DNA from: Muribaculaceae bacterium Isolate-110 (HZI)
GTDB taxonomy: Bacteria; Bacteroidota; Bacteroidia; Bacteroidales; Muribaculaceae
Reading direction: 5' to 3'
Length of the DNA stretch: 64,000 nt
Assembly: GCA_003762875.1 (NCBI GenBank)
Contig: RIBL01000012.1
Span: 1 to 64,000 of the forward strand
In this document: piece after piece, positions 27,061 through 36,088 of the stretch
How the letters are laid out: the number at the start of each line of letters is the position of its first letter
Position numbering within the stretch: position 1 is the stretch's first letter
Position numbers and translations under genes: made by a program
The notes under the pieces: model-generated
What the model was told of the DNA's origin: nothing
Database searches by the model: none
The model's input: only the letters and a program-made list of their open reading frames with translations

Positions 27061-28299
27061 ATGGCAACGATTAAAGTAAAGTTTCGCCCGTCGGCGGTCG
27101 CAGAGCGCGAGGGTGCAATCTATTATCAGATTATACATGAGAGAAGGGTGAGGCAATTGCTCACGCAATACAGGGTGATGCCTGACGAGTGGGACGGCTG
27201 CCGCATGACGGTGAGGGTGGTTGCTGACAGTGTGCGACGCAGACATGTGATGGCTGTGCGCGAGATGGTGAGATATGATATGGAACGTCTTGTGCGTATA
27301 GTGCGCCGTCTTGATGACGAGGGTCTGGGATATACGGCCGATAATGTGGTCGAGGAGTTCAGACGATATGGCGAGGAGTATTCGCTGTCGAGCTATATGG
27401 AGGATATGATAAGACGGTTGAGGGGCAACGGCAAGATCAGGACGTCGGAGACTTACAGGTCGGCGTTGCTGAGTTTCCGCAAGTTTCTGTGTGAGTCGCA
27501 GGTGGACGGATGTATGGACGGAGGCCGGGATATCATGCTTGACAGTCTTAACAAGGAGGTGATGGAGGCTTATGAGGCATGGCACCGCAACCGCGGGGTG
27601 ATGCCAAATACGATTTCGTTCTATATGCGCATATTGCGTGCGGTGTATAACCGTGCGGTGGAGGCTGAGATTATTGAGAACCGTTATCCGTTCAGGTATG
27701 TCTACACGGGCATTGACAGGACTGTGAAGCGGGCGTTGCCGCTGTCGGTCATCAGACGCATAAAGGGGCTTGACCTGTCGGGGATGCCGGGGCTTGATTA
27801 TGCGCGCGATATGTTTATCATGAGTTTTATACTCCGAGGCATGAGTTTTGTGGATATGGCTTATCTGCGCAAGTGTAATCTTCGCGACGGTTATGTTACT
27901 TACCGACGGCGCAAGACGGGACAATTGTTGACTATAAAGTGGACCCGCGAGATGCAGATAATCCTTGACAAATATAGGGAGAATGCGAGTGATTTTCTGT
28001 TGCCTATTATCCGCAGAGGTGATGTGAATGAGCGTGTGGCTTACCGTAATGCGGGTTATAGCATCAACAGGAGTCTGAAACGTGTCGGAAGAATGGCCGG
28101 GCTGGAGATACCGCTCACACTCTATGTGGCGCGCCACAGTTGGGCGTCGGCAGCCAAGGCCAAGGGGGTGCCTGTCGGGGTAATCAGCGAGGGGATGGGG
28201 CATGACAATGAGGCGACGACGAGGATATATCTGGCGTCGCTTGACACGTCGGCCGTCGACAGGGCCAATGCTCTGATACTCCGAGGTCTGGTGCAATGA
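27061..28299 (+). CDS. Tyrosine recombinase/integrase, lone
   Basis: 412-residue site-specific recombinase of the Bacteroidales phage-integrase type (start MATIKVKFRPS; a GTG at 27034 is an alternative). It has an N-terminal Arm-binding-like region (1-90), a SAM-like core-binding domain (about 110-205) and a catalytic domain with Arg in FILRGMS, Lys in YRRRKTGQ, the H-x-x-R box VARHSWAS, His in EGMGHDN and the nucleophile Tyr in TRIYLASL. All catalytic residues appear present. No other mobile-element gene, excisionase or flanking repeat is evident. It may be a DNA invertase controlling nearby surface loci, or a remnant integrase. Confidence 0.9.
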   Translation: MATIKVKFRPSAVAEREGAIYYQIIHERRVRQLLTQYRVMPDEWDGCRMTVRVVADSVRRRHVMAVREMVRYDMERLVRIVRRLDDEGLGYTADNVVEEFRRYGEEYSLSSYMEDMIRRLRGNGKIRTSETYRSALLSFRKFLCESQVDGCMDGGRDIMLDSLNKEVMEAYEAWHRNRGVMPNTISFYMRILRAVYNRAVEAEIIENRYPFRYVYTGIDRTVKRALPLSVIRRIKGLDLSGMPGLDYARDMFIMSFILRGMSFVDMAYLRKCNLRDGYVTYRRRKTGQLLTIKWTREMQIILDKYRENASDFLLPIIRRGDVNERVAYRNAGYSINRSLKRVGRMAGLEIPLTLYVARHSWASAAKAKGVPVGVISEGMGHDNEATTRIYLASLDTSAVDRANALILRGLVQ

Positions 28300-28304
28300 G
28301 GAAC

Positions 28305-28351
28305 GCGGGGAGACACACATACATACTGAGGCTGTGAGAGTGTCTCCCCGC
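28305..28351 (+). terminator. Hairpin after the recombinase gene
   Basis: GCGGGGAGACAC (28305-28316) and GTGTCTCCCCGC (28340-28351) form a perfect 12-pair stem 5 bases after the recombinase stop. There is no clear T-run, so it may be a factor-dependent terminator or a transcript-stabilising hairpin shared with the convergent gene. Confidence 0.55.
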
Positions 28352-28408
28352 ATTGCAAGGTTGTATTTGAAGGTGTAATATTGTTGTTGCTACTGTTGCT
28401 GGCGGCGA

Positions 28409-29818
28409 TTATTTTTTGAGTTCTTCGAGGATGGTGGAGACGAGGAGGTCGTGGTCGCGGAAGTCGGGCCGAGGGGTGACTGTGCCTTTGCGGTCAATGA
28501 GGAAGTAGTAGGGGATGCCGTCGATGCCGTATCGGTCGTAGATGGCTCTGGACTGGGATTCGGTGAGGCGGTAGTGGTGGCCTTTGATGGAGGGTATCAT
28601 CTTGTAGTAGGCGGGGACGGGCGATGACTCGTCGGCTATGTAGACCCATACGATGTCGGGGTCGGAGAGCAGGTCGGCTTTGAGTGGCTCTGTTTCGGCT
28701 ATGCCGGCTTTGCAAGGGCCGCACCAGGTGTTCCAGCGGTCAATCAATACGACTTTGCCGGGGTGCATGGCGGCGATGGCGTTGATGATTTCGGTGTCCT
28801 CGACGTCAGGAACGGGCGATACCAGTCGGGCGGCTTCGGCGAAGCGTTTTTGGGCTACGGCGTCGATGTTGTCGATAGCCCGGGCGAAGAAGGGGTTGTC
28901 ATAGGCTTTGAGGCGGTCGGTGAGAGTGGAGTCAGGGCGTCCTTCATAGGCAAGGCGTGCAGCCTGACGGTAGGTGGAGAGTGTGCCGAGGAGTGAGCCT
29001 TCCGCTCCGGCAGCGTTCCAGTCGACGTTTCCGAGCGAGGAGGCCACACTGCTGTGTCCGCTCATGAGGATTGTCTCGTCGTCGGGATCGATGGCCGCAA
29101 TGACGGCGGCATAGTTGGCGGGAGACATGTCGACGGCTATGGAGTCAAAATTGAGAGGTTTGTCGTAGCCGTTGAGGGTAAAGTAGTTGCAGCGTCCGGC
29201 AAACTGACGGTCGGAAGCGAGGGTGAGCAGGTCGTTGGTGAGTTCGGCATTCTCGATGACGCGCTGTATGTCGGAGAGCGATGTGTCGGCGTCGATGGCG
29301 GCTTTCTGCTCCTTATATTTTGCGATGATGGCTGCGGTGTAGTCGTCGCCATTCATGTCGTAGCGGAAAAAGTCGGCCGAGAAAATGTTCATGTCATACT
29401 TGTTTTGGTATTTTGACAACTGACGGTTGAATTCGGCAAAACGTCCGTTTGTAACGATGGAGTCGCGATAGATTGTCGCGTCGGTGACTTCGCCCGGGGC
29501 GATGCGTATAGTGCCGTAGCGGTCGTCGGCCGAGGCGTTGAGCAGGCTGAGGGTCATGTCGCCCTGAAGGTCGAAACGCATTGTCACTTTGCCCAAGGGG
29601 TCGAGAGGGGTGGGTATGATTTCACCGAGGTCGTCATAGGTGTAGGTGATGGCTTCGATGTAGCCGTTGCGCAGAGAGTCGTAGTCGGCTATGGTGATGT
29701 TGAGCACGGCCGAGTCGCATGCATATGTCGGTGACAGTGATTGGTCGGAACCGTTGCCTCCTGCACATGATGACAGCAGGAGTGTGGCGGAGGCCAAGGG
29801 GAGGAATTTTGATTTCAT
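28409..29818 (-). CDS. Thioredoxin-like (TlpA-type) lipoprotein, last gene of sigma/FecR operon
   Basis: 469 residues. Lipoprotein signal peptide ending LLLSSC (Cys18). An N-terminal ~310-residue region of beta and helical segments, of the type found in Bacteroidota TlpA/DUF4369 lipoproteins, is followed by a thioredoxin domain (about 340-469) with the redox motif WNTWCGPC and the cis-proline segment YGIDGIPYYFLID. It would act in the periplasm or at the membrane surface as a thiol-disulfide oxidoreductase. It lies 61 bases downstream of a susD gene and resembles the lipoprotein at the head of the same operon in layout, though the sequences differ. Confidence 0.85.
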   Translation of the reverse strand: MKSKFLPLASATLLLSSCAGGNGSDQSLSPTYACDSAVLNITIADYDSLRNGYIEAITYTYDDLGEIIPTPLDPLGKVTMRFDLQGDMTLSLLNASADDRYGTIRIAPGEVTDATIYRDSIVTNGRFAEFNRQLSKYQNKYDMNIFSADFFRYDMNGDDYTAAIIAKYKEQKAAIDADTSLSDIQRVIENAELTNDLLTLASDRQFAGRCNYFTLNGYDKPLNFDSIAVDMSPANYAAVIAAIDPDDETILMSGHSSVASSLGNVDWNAAGAEGSLLGTLSTYRQAARLAYEGRPDSTLTDRLKAYDNPFFARAIDNIDAVAQKRFAEAARLVSPVPDVEDTEIINAIAAMHPGKVVLIDRWNTWCGPCKAGIAETEPLKADLLSDPDIVWVYIADESSPVPAYYKMIPSIKGHHYRLTESQSRAIYDRYGIDGIPYYFLIDRKGTVTPRPDFRDHDLLVSTILEELKK

Positions 29819-29879
29819 AGGTTGGTGAAATTATCGGGCCCGAAGAGCCTGAGTGGAGCTGTCGGGCCCGATATTAAGA

Positions 29880-31277
29880 TTAATAATTCTGGGTAAGCGA
29901 GGGGTTATAGCGTGTGGCGTTGGCCGGGAAGGGGATTACCCACAGGGGGGAGTCGGGCGAGATGGAGTAGGTGCCCTTGTCGCCGAGGTCGCGCGTGATG
30001 GTGGCGCGATAGTCGGGCTCGGTGTTCCAACGCTTGCAGTCGAAGAAGTTGTTGTAGGTGCCATACATCTCCACTTTCTTGGCTTCCTGCATCTTTTTCA
30101 TGGCCTGGGTCTGAGAGAGTCCCGAGCCTTTGAGGGCTGTGTAGCCGTCGATGCGGCGCATCTGCACCATGTCGACATAGTTGAGACCGTCGTCAATCTG
30201 TCCGCCACGGATGGATGTCTCGGCCAGGAGATAATACATGTCCTCGGTGCGTATGCCGTAGTTGTTGAATATGACATTGCTGAAGGCTGTGTATATCATG
30301 CCGCCGGGATAGGCATACTCGACGGCGGCATCTTCCCATGTAGGGAGGCTGTTCCATCCGGTTTCGTATTTGCGTATGAAGTCGTCGGGCGAGAAGAGAG
30401 CGGCAAGTTCCTTGGACATGCAAGTGTAGGTGAGCGACACTCGCGCGCCTCCGCCGGCATAGAGATAGTTGTTGCCGTTGTCCCAGGGGAGCTCCCAAGA
30501 TCCGGTGGTCATTGTGGCGGAGCGGTTTTCGAGATTGTTGTTGTAGCGCAGGGCTGCCGCGGCATAGCGGGCCGCCTCGTCGTAACGTTTCATCTGCATG
30601 AGCACCTTGGCGCGCACGGCGTTGCCGAAGGCTTTGTCGGCACGCATGACGTTTGTGTTGTCGGGGAGCACGGCAATTACATCGTCGGAGCAGTCATCGA
30701 GGATGTTGGCATAGACTTCGGCTATGGTGTTTTTCTCTTTGGTCTCCTCCATGTTGATATAGTTGACGTAGGGCACACCTCCAAGTTGAGCCGCGGTAGC
30801 TTCGTCATACTGTTTGGCATAGATGTTGACGAGCAGATAGTGGAAGTAGGCGCGCTTGACACGGGCCTCGGCAATGATGAGATTTCTCACGGCGTCGCTA
30901 CCTGTGGCATCGGGTGCCTTGTCGGTGATGACGTTGCAATAGTAAATCTGACGGTAGAGAGAGTTGTAGCGAGAGTCGGACTCGGCGATAGTGGCGCGGT
31001 CGATGCTTTCGTCATATGTGACATAGGCATACTCCAGTGTCAGGGGCGAGGCCAGGAGTTCGGACATGTCATACCATGCGGGAAAGCCGTCGTTGCACAC
31101 CATGCCGATGTCGTTGAGCGGGCCGGTGCCGAAGGCGTATTCCTGATTGAGAAGCAGTTCGAGGTCGGCCACATTGTCGAGCGTGGTCATCCCCTTGGGC
31201 GTAATGTCGAGCTTGTCGTCGCACGAGGTCAAGGCCAGGGCGGTGCCGACAAGTGCGGGCAATAATATCTTTTTCAT
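29880..31277 (-). CDS. SusD-family lipoprotein of the sigma/FecR operon
   Basis: 465 residues. The start MKKILLPALVGTALALTSC (lipid Cys19, then DDKLDITPKG) is chosen over an in-frame ATG at 31388 because the latter lies inside the upstream susC gene and lacks a signal peptide. The SusD landmarks AEARVKRAYFHYLLVNIYAKQY, an N-terminal SusD-like fold and a C-terminal RagB/SusD domain are visible. The acidic residues after Cys19 suggest surface exposure. It begins 13 bases after the partner susC. Substrate unknown: no glycosidase is encoded in the operon, so peptides or glycoproteins are as likely as glycans. Confidence 0.9.
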   Translation of the reverse strand: MKKILLPALVGTALALTSCDDKLDITPKGMTTLDNVADLELLLNQEYAFGTGPLNDIGMVCNDGFPAWYDMSELLASPLTLEYAYVTYDESIDRATIAESDSRYNSLYRQIYYCNVITDKAPDATGSDAVRNLIIAEARVKRAYFHYLLVNIYAKQYDEATAAQLGGVPYVNYINMEETKEKNTIAEVYANILDDCSDDVIAVLPDNTNVMRADKAFGNAVRAKVLMQMKRYDEAARYAAAALRYNNNLENRSATMTTGSWELPWDNGNNYLYAGGGARVSLTYTCMSKELAALFSPDDFIRKYETGWNSLPTWEDAAVEYAYPGGMIYTAFSNVIFNNYGIRTEDMYYLLAETSIRGGQIDDGLNYVDMVQMRRIDGYTALKGSGLSQTQAMKKMQEAKKVEMYGTYNNFFDCKRWNTEPDYRATITRDLGDKGTYSISPDSPLWVIPFPANATRYNPSLTQNY

Positions 31278-31290
31278 TGTGATGACGTCA

Positions 31291-34200
31291 TTAGAAGTTG
31301 AGGAAAAGGCTGAAAGTGTACTGTCGCGGAGCTTTGTTGCGGTTGGAGCCGTCGAAGGCGTTGACAGCCTCGGGGTCCTTGCCGGCATTGTTGCGCACCC
31401 ATGTGGCTACGTTGGTCATCTGCACGCGCAGACGGGCTTCGTTGATGCCTATGCGTCGGGTGAGCTGATTGGGGAATGTGTAGCCGACCACGATGTTGCG
31501 GAGCTTGAGATAGTCGGCCGGCACAACGTTGCAGCTTGCATAACGGGTGTAGAGGTCGGCCGAAGCCACGATATTGTCGGAGGCATAGCCGTTGGCGAGG
31601 TAACGGGTTGCGTCGCCCGAACGCCAGTAGTCGAGATAGCTTGAGGGGATGGCGTCGATGAAGGTGGTGATGTTATAGCCGCTTTCGGAGCCTTCGGCAG
31701 TCATGTCGTCGGTGTTGACGCGCATCACGTGGCCGCCGTAGTAGGCAAACATGCCCGAGAGTGAGAAGCCCTTCCATGTCAGTTCGGGGGTGAATGTGCC
31801 TACAAACTTGGGGTCGAGCGAGCCGCTGTAGACGATGTCGTTGACAGTGAACGAGTCGTTGGTCACCGAGGAGTTGTGGGTGTTGCCCTCACGGTCGCGC
31901 CACAGCACGTATTGCAGTCCGTCGACAACCTCCAGTCCGGCATAGTCGTAGGAGAAGAGTCCGCTGATGGGGTAGCCCTTGTGAAGACGTCCGGCCGAGA
32001 GAGCGTCAAAACCGCTTGATGGAGCCTTGTTGACGTATATAATCTTGTTTTTGTTGTATGACAGGTTGAGATAGGCGTTGATGCCGAGCTGATTGCGGTT
32101 GCGGGCCTCGAGGATGTGGCCGTTGAGCTGGAGCTCGACGCCACGGTTGACGCAGATGCCGTTGTTGATGGTCACGGCTGTCACACCGTTGGTCGGGTCG
32201 ACATCGGTGGAGCAGAGCAGGTCGGAGCCACGCTTGTGGTAGTAGTCAAACGAGCCGCTGATGCGGTAGCCGAGGAAGGAGAAGTCGAGACCGGCGTTCC
32301 AAGTCTGTGTTTTCTCCCAACGCAACTGGTCGTTGGGGGGATTCTGGAGAGAGGCGTAGTTGGTGCCGGTGTAGTCGTTGAATGCAATCTTGGCTACGAG
32401 ATATGACGACACGCTCGAGTCGATGTTGCCGGTGAGGCCGTAGGAGAGTCGGGGCTTGAGGGCGTCAATCCAAGTGATGTCGCGGAGGAATGACTCGTTG
32501 TGGGCGTTCCATGACGCACCTACCGACCATAGCGGACGTCCGCGGAACTTGGGGTCGGCACCGAAAAGGTCGGTCTTGTCGAGACGCCATGAGCCGGAGA
32601 GCGAGTAGCGGGAGTCGAAGGTGTAGTTGGCGTTGAAATAGAGCGAATAGAATCGGTGGAGGATGTCGGAGGTGTAGAAATCCTCGCCCGAGGGTGCGCC
32701 TACCATGGAGTAGTCGCTTCCGAGCACGCTTGGCTTGAGATTCTGGTCGGCGAGGGTCTTGAAGTTGACGATGCCGTTCTTGTTGGTCTGAGTCTGGTCG
32801 TCATAACCGAGAAATACCGTGTTGGAGGTCTTGTCGCGTGAGTTGCGATATTCAAATCCGGCCACTGCATCGATGTTGTGCTTGTCAAAGATGGTGCGGC
32901 TGAACTGAGTCTGGGCGCGGAAAGTCCAGTATGCTCCTTCGGATGTGAACTGGTCGAGGCGTCCGCCGTCAGGGATGTAGTGTATGACGGCTTCGCGATA
33001 GGCTGTAATCGGTTCCCAGTTCTCGTCATAGTCTTCGTAGGCTTCCTGTCCGATGCCGGTGTAGAAGTTGTAGAGGTTGCGCATGTCGGCCGACTCGGCC
33101 TCGCGGTAGGTGTTGCGTTTATAGTAGATGTCCTCATACTGGAACATGCCGCTTGCCGTCCATCCGGGCAGAAGTTTGAGAGTGCCCTGAAGATAGGTGC
33201 GAATGTTGGTGCGACGCGAGTCGACCGGATTCATGCCTATTTCAGCCAAGGGGTTGTACCACATGCTCTTGAGGGCATAGTCGGGATTGGACATAGCCGG
33301 GAGTTCGTCATATACGCCCTGGGTCATGTCGGCAAGTGAACCGTCGGAGTTGTACATGGAGCGGATGGGTGAATATTCGTTGATGGTCGGGCGTCCGTAG
33401 TGGCTCTTGCCGCGCTCGCTGATGACGTTGGCACCGACCGCTAAGTCAAACCATTTGGTGACCTTGAGGTCGCCGCGATATTTGAATGTGATGGCCGAGG
33501 AGTTGTTGCCCACCTGACCGAGATTGTCGTGAGTGTAGTTGAGCACGATGCTTGACGAGAGCGATTTGCCCTGTACGCGCAGACCGAGATTGTAGTGTTG
33601 CTGCACTTGAGCGCGCTCGAAGTTGTCGAGATATTCCTGACGGAAGTCATTGGATGCATACTGACCCAGAGTCCTGTCGAGCTCGGCATCGCTGATGTCA
33701 CCCACATAGTTGCCTACGAGAGCGCGGATGGCACTCGCCATGCGAGTGCGGCGTGTGTTGTAGCGTGTGACGAGCGAGTTGAGGGCTGCACCGTCGGGAC
33801 GGCTCTTGATGTAGTCAAAGTTGTATTTTTCGAGTTCGATGATTTCGGCTGCCGTAGCCCAGCCGTAGTTGTCATAGTTGTTTTTCTCGGTCAGAGTGAT
33901 GTCGGTGTTGAAGTCGATTGTCACCTTGTCGGACGAGGCACGCTTGGTGGTGATGACAATCACACCGTTGGCTGCTCGGGCACCGTAGATTGATGCCGCG
34001 GCGGCGTCCTTGAGCACGGTGATGTTTTCGATGTCATAGGGGTTGACGGTCTCTATGCCGCCCTCGATGGGCAGACCGTCGACCACGATGAGGGGCTGAG
34101 TGTTGGCCTGGAATGAGCCGAGGCCTCGGATGGTCATTTTCTGTCCGTCACCATTGTTATAAGTGACGAGTCCGGGCACCTTGCCTTCGAGGCGGTCGGC

Positions 34201-34863
34201 GACCGAGCCGGTGAAACTGCGGTCGATGTCGGCTGCCGAGACGGTCTGATAGGCACCGGTGGCGTTTTCACGCTTGAGATTCTGATAACCGGTGACCACG
34301 ACCTCGTTCATGAGCGTAGGGTCAAGGGTAATGACTACAAAGGGCTGCTTGGGGTCGACCTTGACAGTCTTGGTCTTCATGCCGACGTATGACACCTCGA
34401 TGCGCGGCGACTTGCCTTCGACAAGTATGGAGAACTGACCGTCGATGTCGGTGGCCACTACCGACTTGGTGCCCGGGACGGCCACAGTGGCACCTGCAAG
34501 CACTTCGCCGTTGTCATCAAGCACCTGACCGGAGAAGGTGTTCTTGTACCAGCGTTCCTCTTTGCCTTTGGAGAGCACGATTGTCTTGTCGACCAGCTCG
34601 AAGTCAAGACCGAGCTGGAGAGTGACCACGCGGTTGAGTATCTGCTCGAGACTCATGTCGTGAAAATCGCCGGTGACAGTGCGGTTGTCAAGGCCGGAGA
34701 GGATGCCTTTGTTGTACACAAACTCGTAGCCTGTGGCTTTCTTGATAATCTGGAGGGCCGCTTCGGGCTTCTCGTCGGTGAAAGTCATGTCATAGTTGCG
34801 TGCCAGCAGAGCCATAGGCATGAGCGTCACGGCCACTATGAGAGTGAGTAGTCTGAGTTTCAT
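31291..34863 (-). CDS. SusC-family TonB-dependent transducer with STN domain
   Basis: 1190-residue outer-membrane transporter. Signal peptide (about 1-22), a secretin/TonB N-terminal STN domain (about 24-100, MTFTDEKPEAALQIIKKATG), a CarboxypepD_reg-like domain (about 110-195), the TonB-box sentence MNEVVVTGYQNLKREN, a plug (VLKDAAAASIYGARAANGVI) and a long barrel ending QYTFSLFLNF. An STN domain marks transporters that signal to a FecR anti-sigma factor; a fecR gene lies 48 bases upstream. When the ligand is bound, STN would act on FecR to release the ECF sigma encoded at 37723. Confidence 0.94.
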   Translation of the reverse strand: MKLRLLTLIVAVTLMPMALLARNYDMTFTDEKPEAALQIIKKATGYEFVYNKGILSGLDNRTVTGDFHDMSLEQILNRVVTLQLGLDFELVDKTIVLSKGKEERWYKNTFSGQVLDDNGEVLAGATVAVPGTKSVVATDIDGQFSILVEGKSPRIEVSYVGMKTKTVKVDPKQPFVVITLDPTLMNEVVVTGYQNLKRENATGAYQTVSAADIDRSFTGSVADRLEGKVPGLVTYNNGDGQKMTIRGLGSFQANTQPLIVVDGLPIEGGIETVNPYDIENITVLKDAAAASIYGARAANGVIVITTKRASSDKVTIDFNTDITLTEKNNYDNYGWATAAEIIELEKYNFDYIKSRPDGAALNSLVTRYNTRRTRMASAIRALVGNYVGDISDAELDRTLGQYASNDFRQEYLDNFERAQVQQHYNLGLRVQGKSLSSSIVLNYTHDNLGQVGNNSSAITFKYRGDLKVTKWFDLAVGANVISERGKSHYGRPTINEYSPIRSMYNSDGSLADMTQGVYDELPAMSNPDYALKSMWYNPLAEIGMNPVDSRRTNIRTYLQGTLKLLPGWTASGMFQYEDIYYKRNTYREAESADMRNLYNFYTGIGQEAYEDYDENWEPITAYREAVIHYIPDGGRLDQFTSEGAYWTFRAQTQFSRTIFDKHNIDAVAGFEYRNSRDKTSNTVFLGYDDQTQTNKNGIVNFKTLADQNLKPSVLGSDYSMVGAPSGEDFYTSDILHRFYSLYFNANYTFDSRYSLSGSWRLDKTDLFGADPKFRGRPLWSVGASWNAHNESFLRDITWIDALKPRLSYGLTGNIDSSVSSYLVAKIAFNDYTGTNYASLQNPPNDQLRWEKTQTWNAGLDFSFLGYRISGSFDYYHKRGSDLLCSTDVDPTNGVTAVTINNGICVNRGVELQLNGHILEARNRNQLGINAYLNLSYNKNKIIYVNKAPSSGFDALSAGRLHKGYPISGLFSYDYAGLEVVDGLQYVLWRDREGNTHNSSVTNDSFTVNDIVYSGSLDPKFVGTFTPELTWKGFSLSGMFAYYGGHVMRVNTDDMTAEGSESGYNITTFIDAIPSSYLDYWRSGDATRYLANGYASDNIVASADLYTRYASCNVVPADYLKLRNIVVGYTFPNQLTRRIGINEARLRVQMTNVATWVRNNAGKDPEAVNAFDGSNRNKAPRQYTFSLFLNF

Positions 34864-34911
34864 CGGTCAAAAAATGATAAATTAGAAAAAAAGGTTGATT
34901 ATGATAGATTA

Positions 34912-36063
34912 CTATTGTCGTGAGATTACGACCTTGCCGTCAGTGACGGTAAAACGTATGCCCCCGCACTTCTCGAGGATGGCGATGGCTGTGGTGAAGT
35001 CGGAGTAGCGAGGTATGCTGCCCATAAATTCCTCCTGCTCGAGAGCGGGGTCGGCAAACTCGTAGTCAAAGTCATACCATCGTCCGAGATCCTGCATGAT
35101 GCGGAGAAGAGACTGATTTTCAAAGACAAAACGTCCCTTGCGCCATGAGGTGACCACCTCGGTGTCGACCGGCTTGACATTGACCCTCTCGTCGTCCGTA
35201 GAGAACACAGCCTGATGGCCGGGCGTGAGGAAGAGCTCGCCCGAGCTGCCGCCGATGCGGCTCAGCGATACGGCTCCGTGCTCGAGAGTGGTGTAGACGT
35301 TGTGTTCCTCGGGATAGTTGCGCACGTTGAACGATGTGCCGTAGACCCGTATGATCTGTCCGGCGGTCTCGACGCAGAAGGGGCGCAGGCTGTCGGTGGC
35401 TACAGCAAAGTAGGCCTCGCCATCGACGCGCACGTGGCGCATGTTGTCGCTGAACGAGGGGGGATAGTAGAGGCGTGTGTCGGAGTTGAGCCACACCTCG
35501 GTGCCATCCTCGAGCTGTATCTTGAACTCGCCTCCGCGCGGCACGTTGAGACACAGGTCGCGGAGCTCCTCGGCCGCTCGGTTGCCGCCGGTGATGAACT
35601 CGGAGGCGGAGGTGACAGTGTCGGACGCGCTGAGCAGGACGGTGCGGCCCGAGGCGTCGGAGAGGAGGGCACGGGTTACGCCCGGCTTGATGTCGGCCAC
35701 CGTGACGGTGTCGGTGACAGCCGCGAGCATCGGCGAGCCATCTCCCTCTCCGGCCGACGGACGGGTCAGCAGCAATGAACCGGCCACCAGCACTATGATT
35801 ACGGCTGCGGCCACGCTGACACGGCGCAGACGCAGACGCCATATGATGGCGTTGACCTGACGCTGCATGTCGGCACACGCGCGGCTGCTGTCGACCATCC
35901 GCCACAGGTCAAGCGAGTGTTTCAAGTCTGACGGGGCGGTGAGCCGGTCGAAGAGCTGCCTGTTGGCACTGCTATCGCCGGCCCATTCCGACAGCTCTTG
36001 TTGCTCTTGCGGGGTCAGAGGGGTGGAGAGTCGTTTGATGAGAAGCTGGCTTATACGGTCCAT
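34912..36063 (-). CDS. FecR-family anti-sigma factor
   Basis: 383-residue inner-membrane regulator. The cytoplasmic N-terminus (1-80, LSTPLTPQEQQELSEWAG) binds the ECF sigma; a single transmembrane helix lies at about 83-100 (VAAAVIIVLVAGSLLL). The periplasmic FecR domain (about 175-290) contains GGEFKIQLEDGTEVWLNSDT and VRVDGEAYFAV, and a C-terminal DUF4974-like domain follows (QSLLRIMQDLGRWYDFDYEF). It receives the signal from the STN-bearing SusC encoded downstream. Unlike the usual sigma-fecR order, the sigma gene is divergent and a thioredoxin-like gene stands between them. Confidence 0.94.
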   Translation of the reverse strand: MDRISQLLIKRLSTPLTPQEQQELSEWAGDSSANRQLFDRLTAPSDLKHSLDLWRMVDSSRACADMQRQVNAIIWRLRLRRVSVAAAVIIVLVAGSLLLTRPSAGEGDGSPMLAAVTDTVTVADIKPGVTRALLSDASGRTVLLSASDTVTSASEFITGGNRAAEELRDLCLNVPRGGEFKIQLEDGTEVWLNSDTRLYYPPSFSDNMRHVRVDGEAYFAVATDSLRPFCVETAGQIIRVYGTSFNVRNYPEEHNVYTTLEHGAVSLSRIGGSSGELFLTPGHQAVFSTDDERVNVKPVDTEVVTSWRKGRFVFENQSLLRIMQDLGRWYDFDYEFADPALEQEEFMGSIPRYSDFTTAIAILEKCGGIRFTVTDGKVVISRQ

Positions 36064-36088
36064 TGCTGATTATACATATAATATAATG

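Noticed and set aside
26887-28353. A 488-residue minus-strand open frame
   Set aside because: It is antisense to the tyrosine recombinase, which carries all catalytic motifs; the composition (very His/Arg-rich) is that of a shadow frame.
29853-31265. A 470-residue plus-strand open frame opposite susD
   Set aside because: Gly/Val-rich antisense shadow of a clear SusD gene, without recognisable domains.
31278-31388. Longer N-terminus for the SusD protein of the sigma/FecR operon
   Set aside because: It would overlap the upstream susC gene by about 100 bases and bury the lipoprotein signal peptide.
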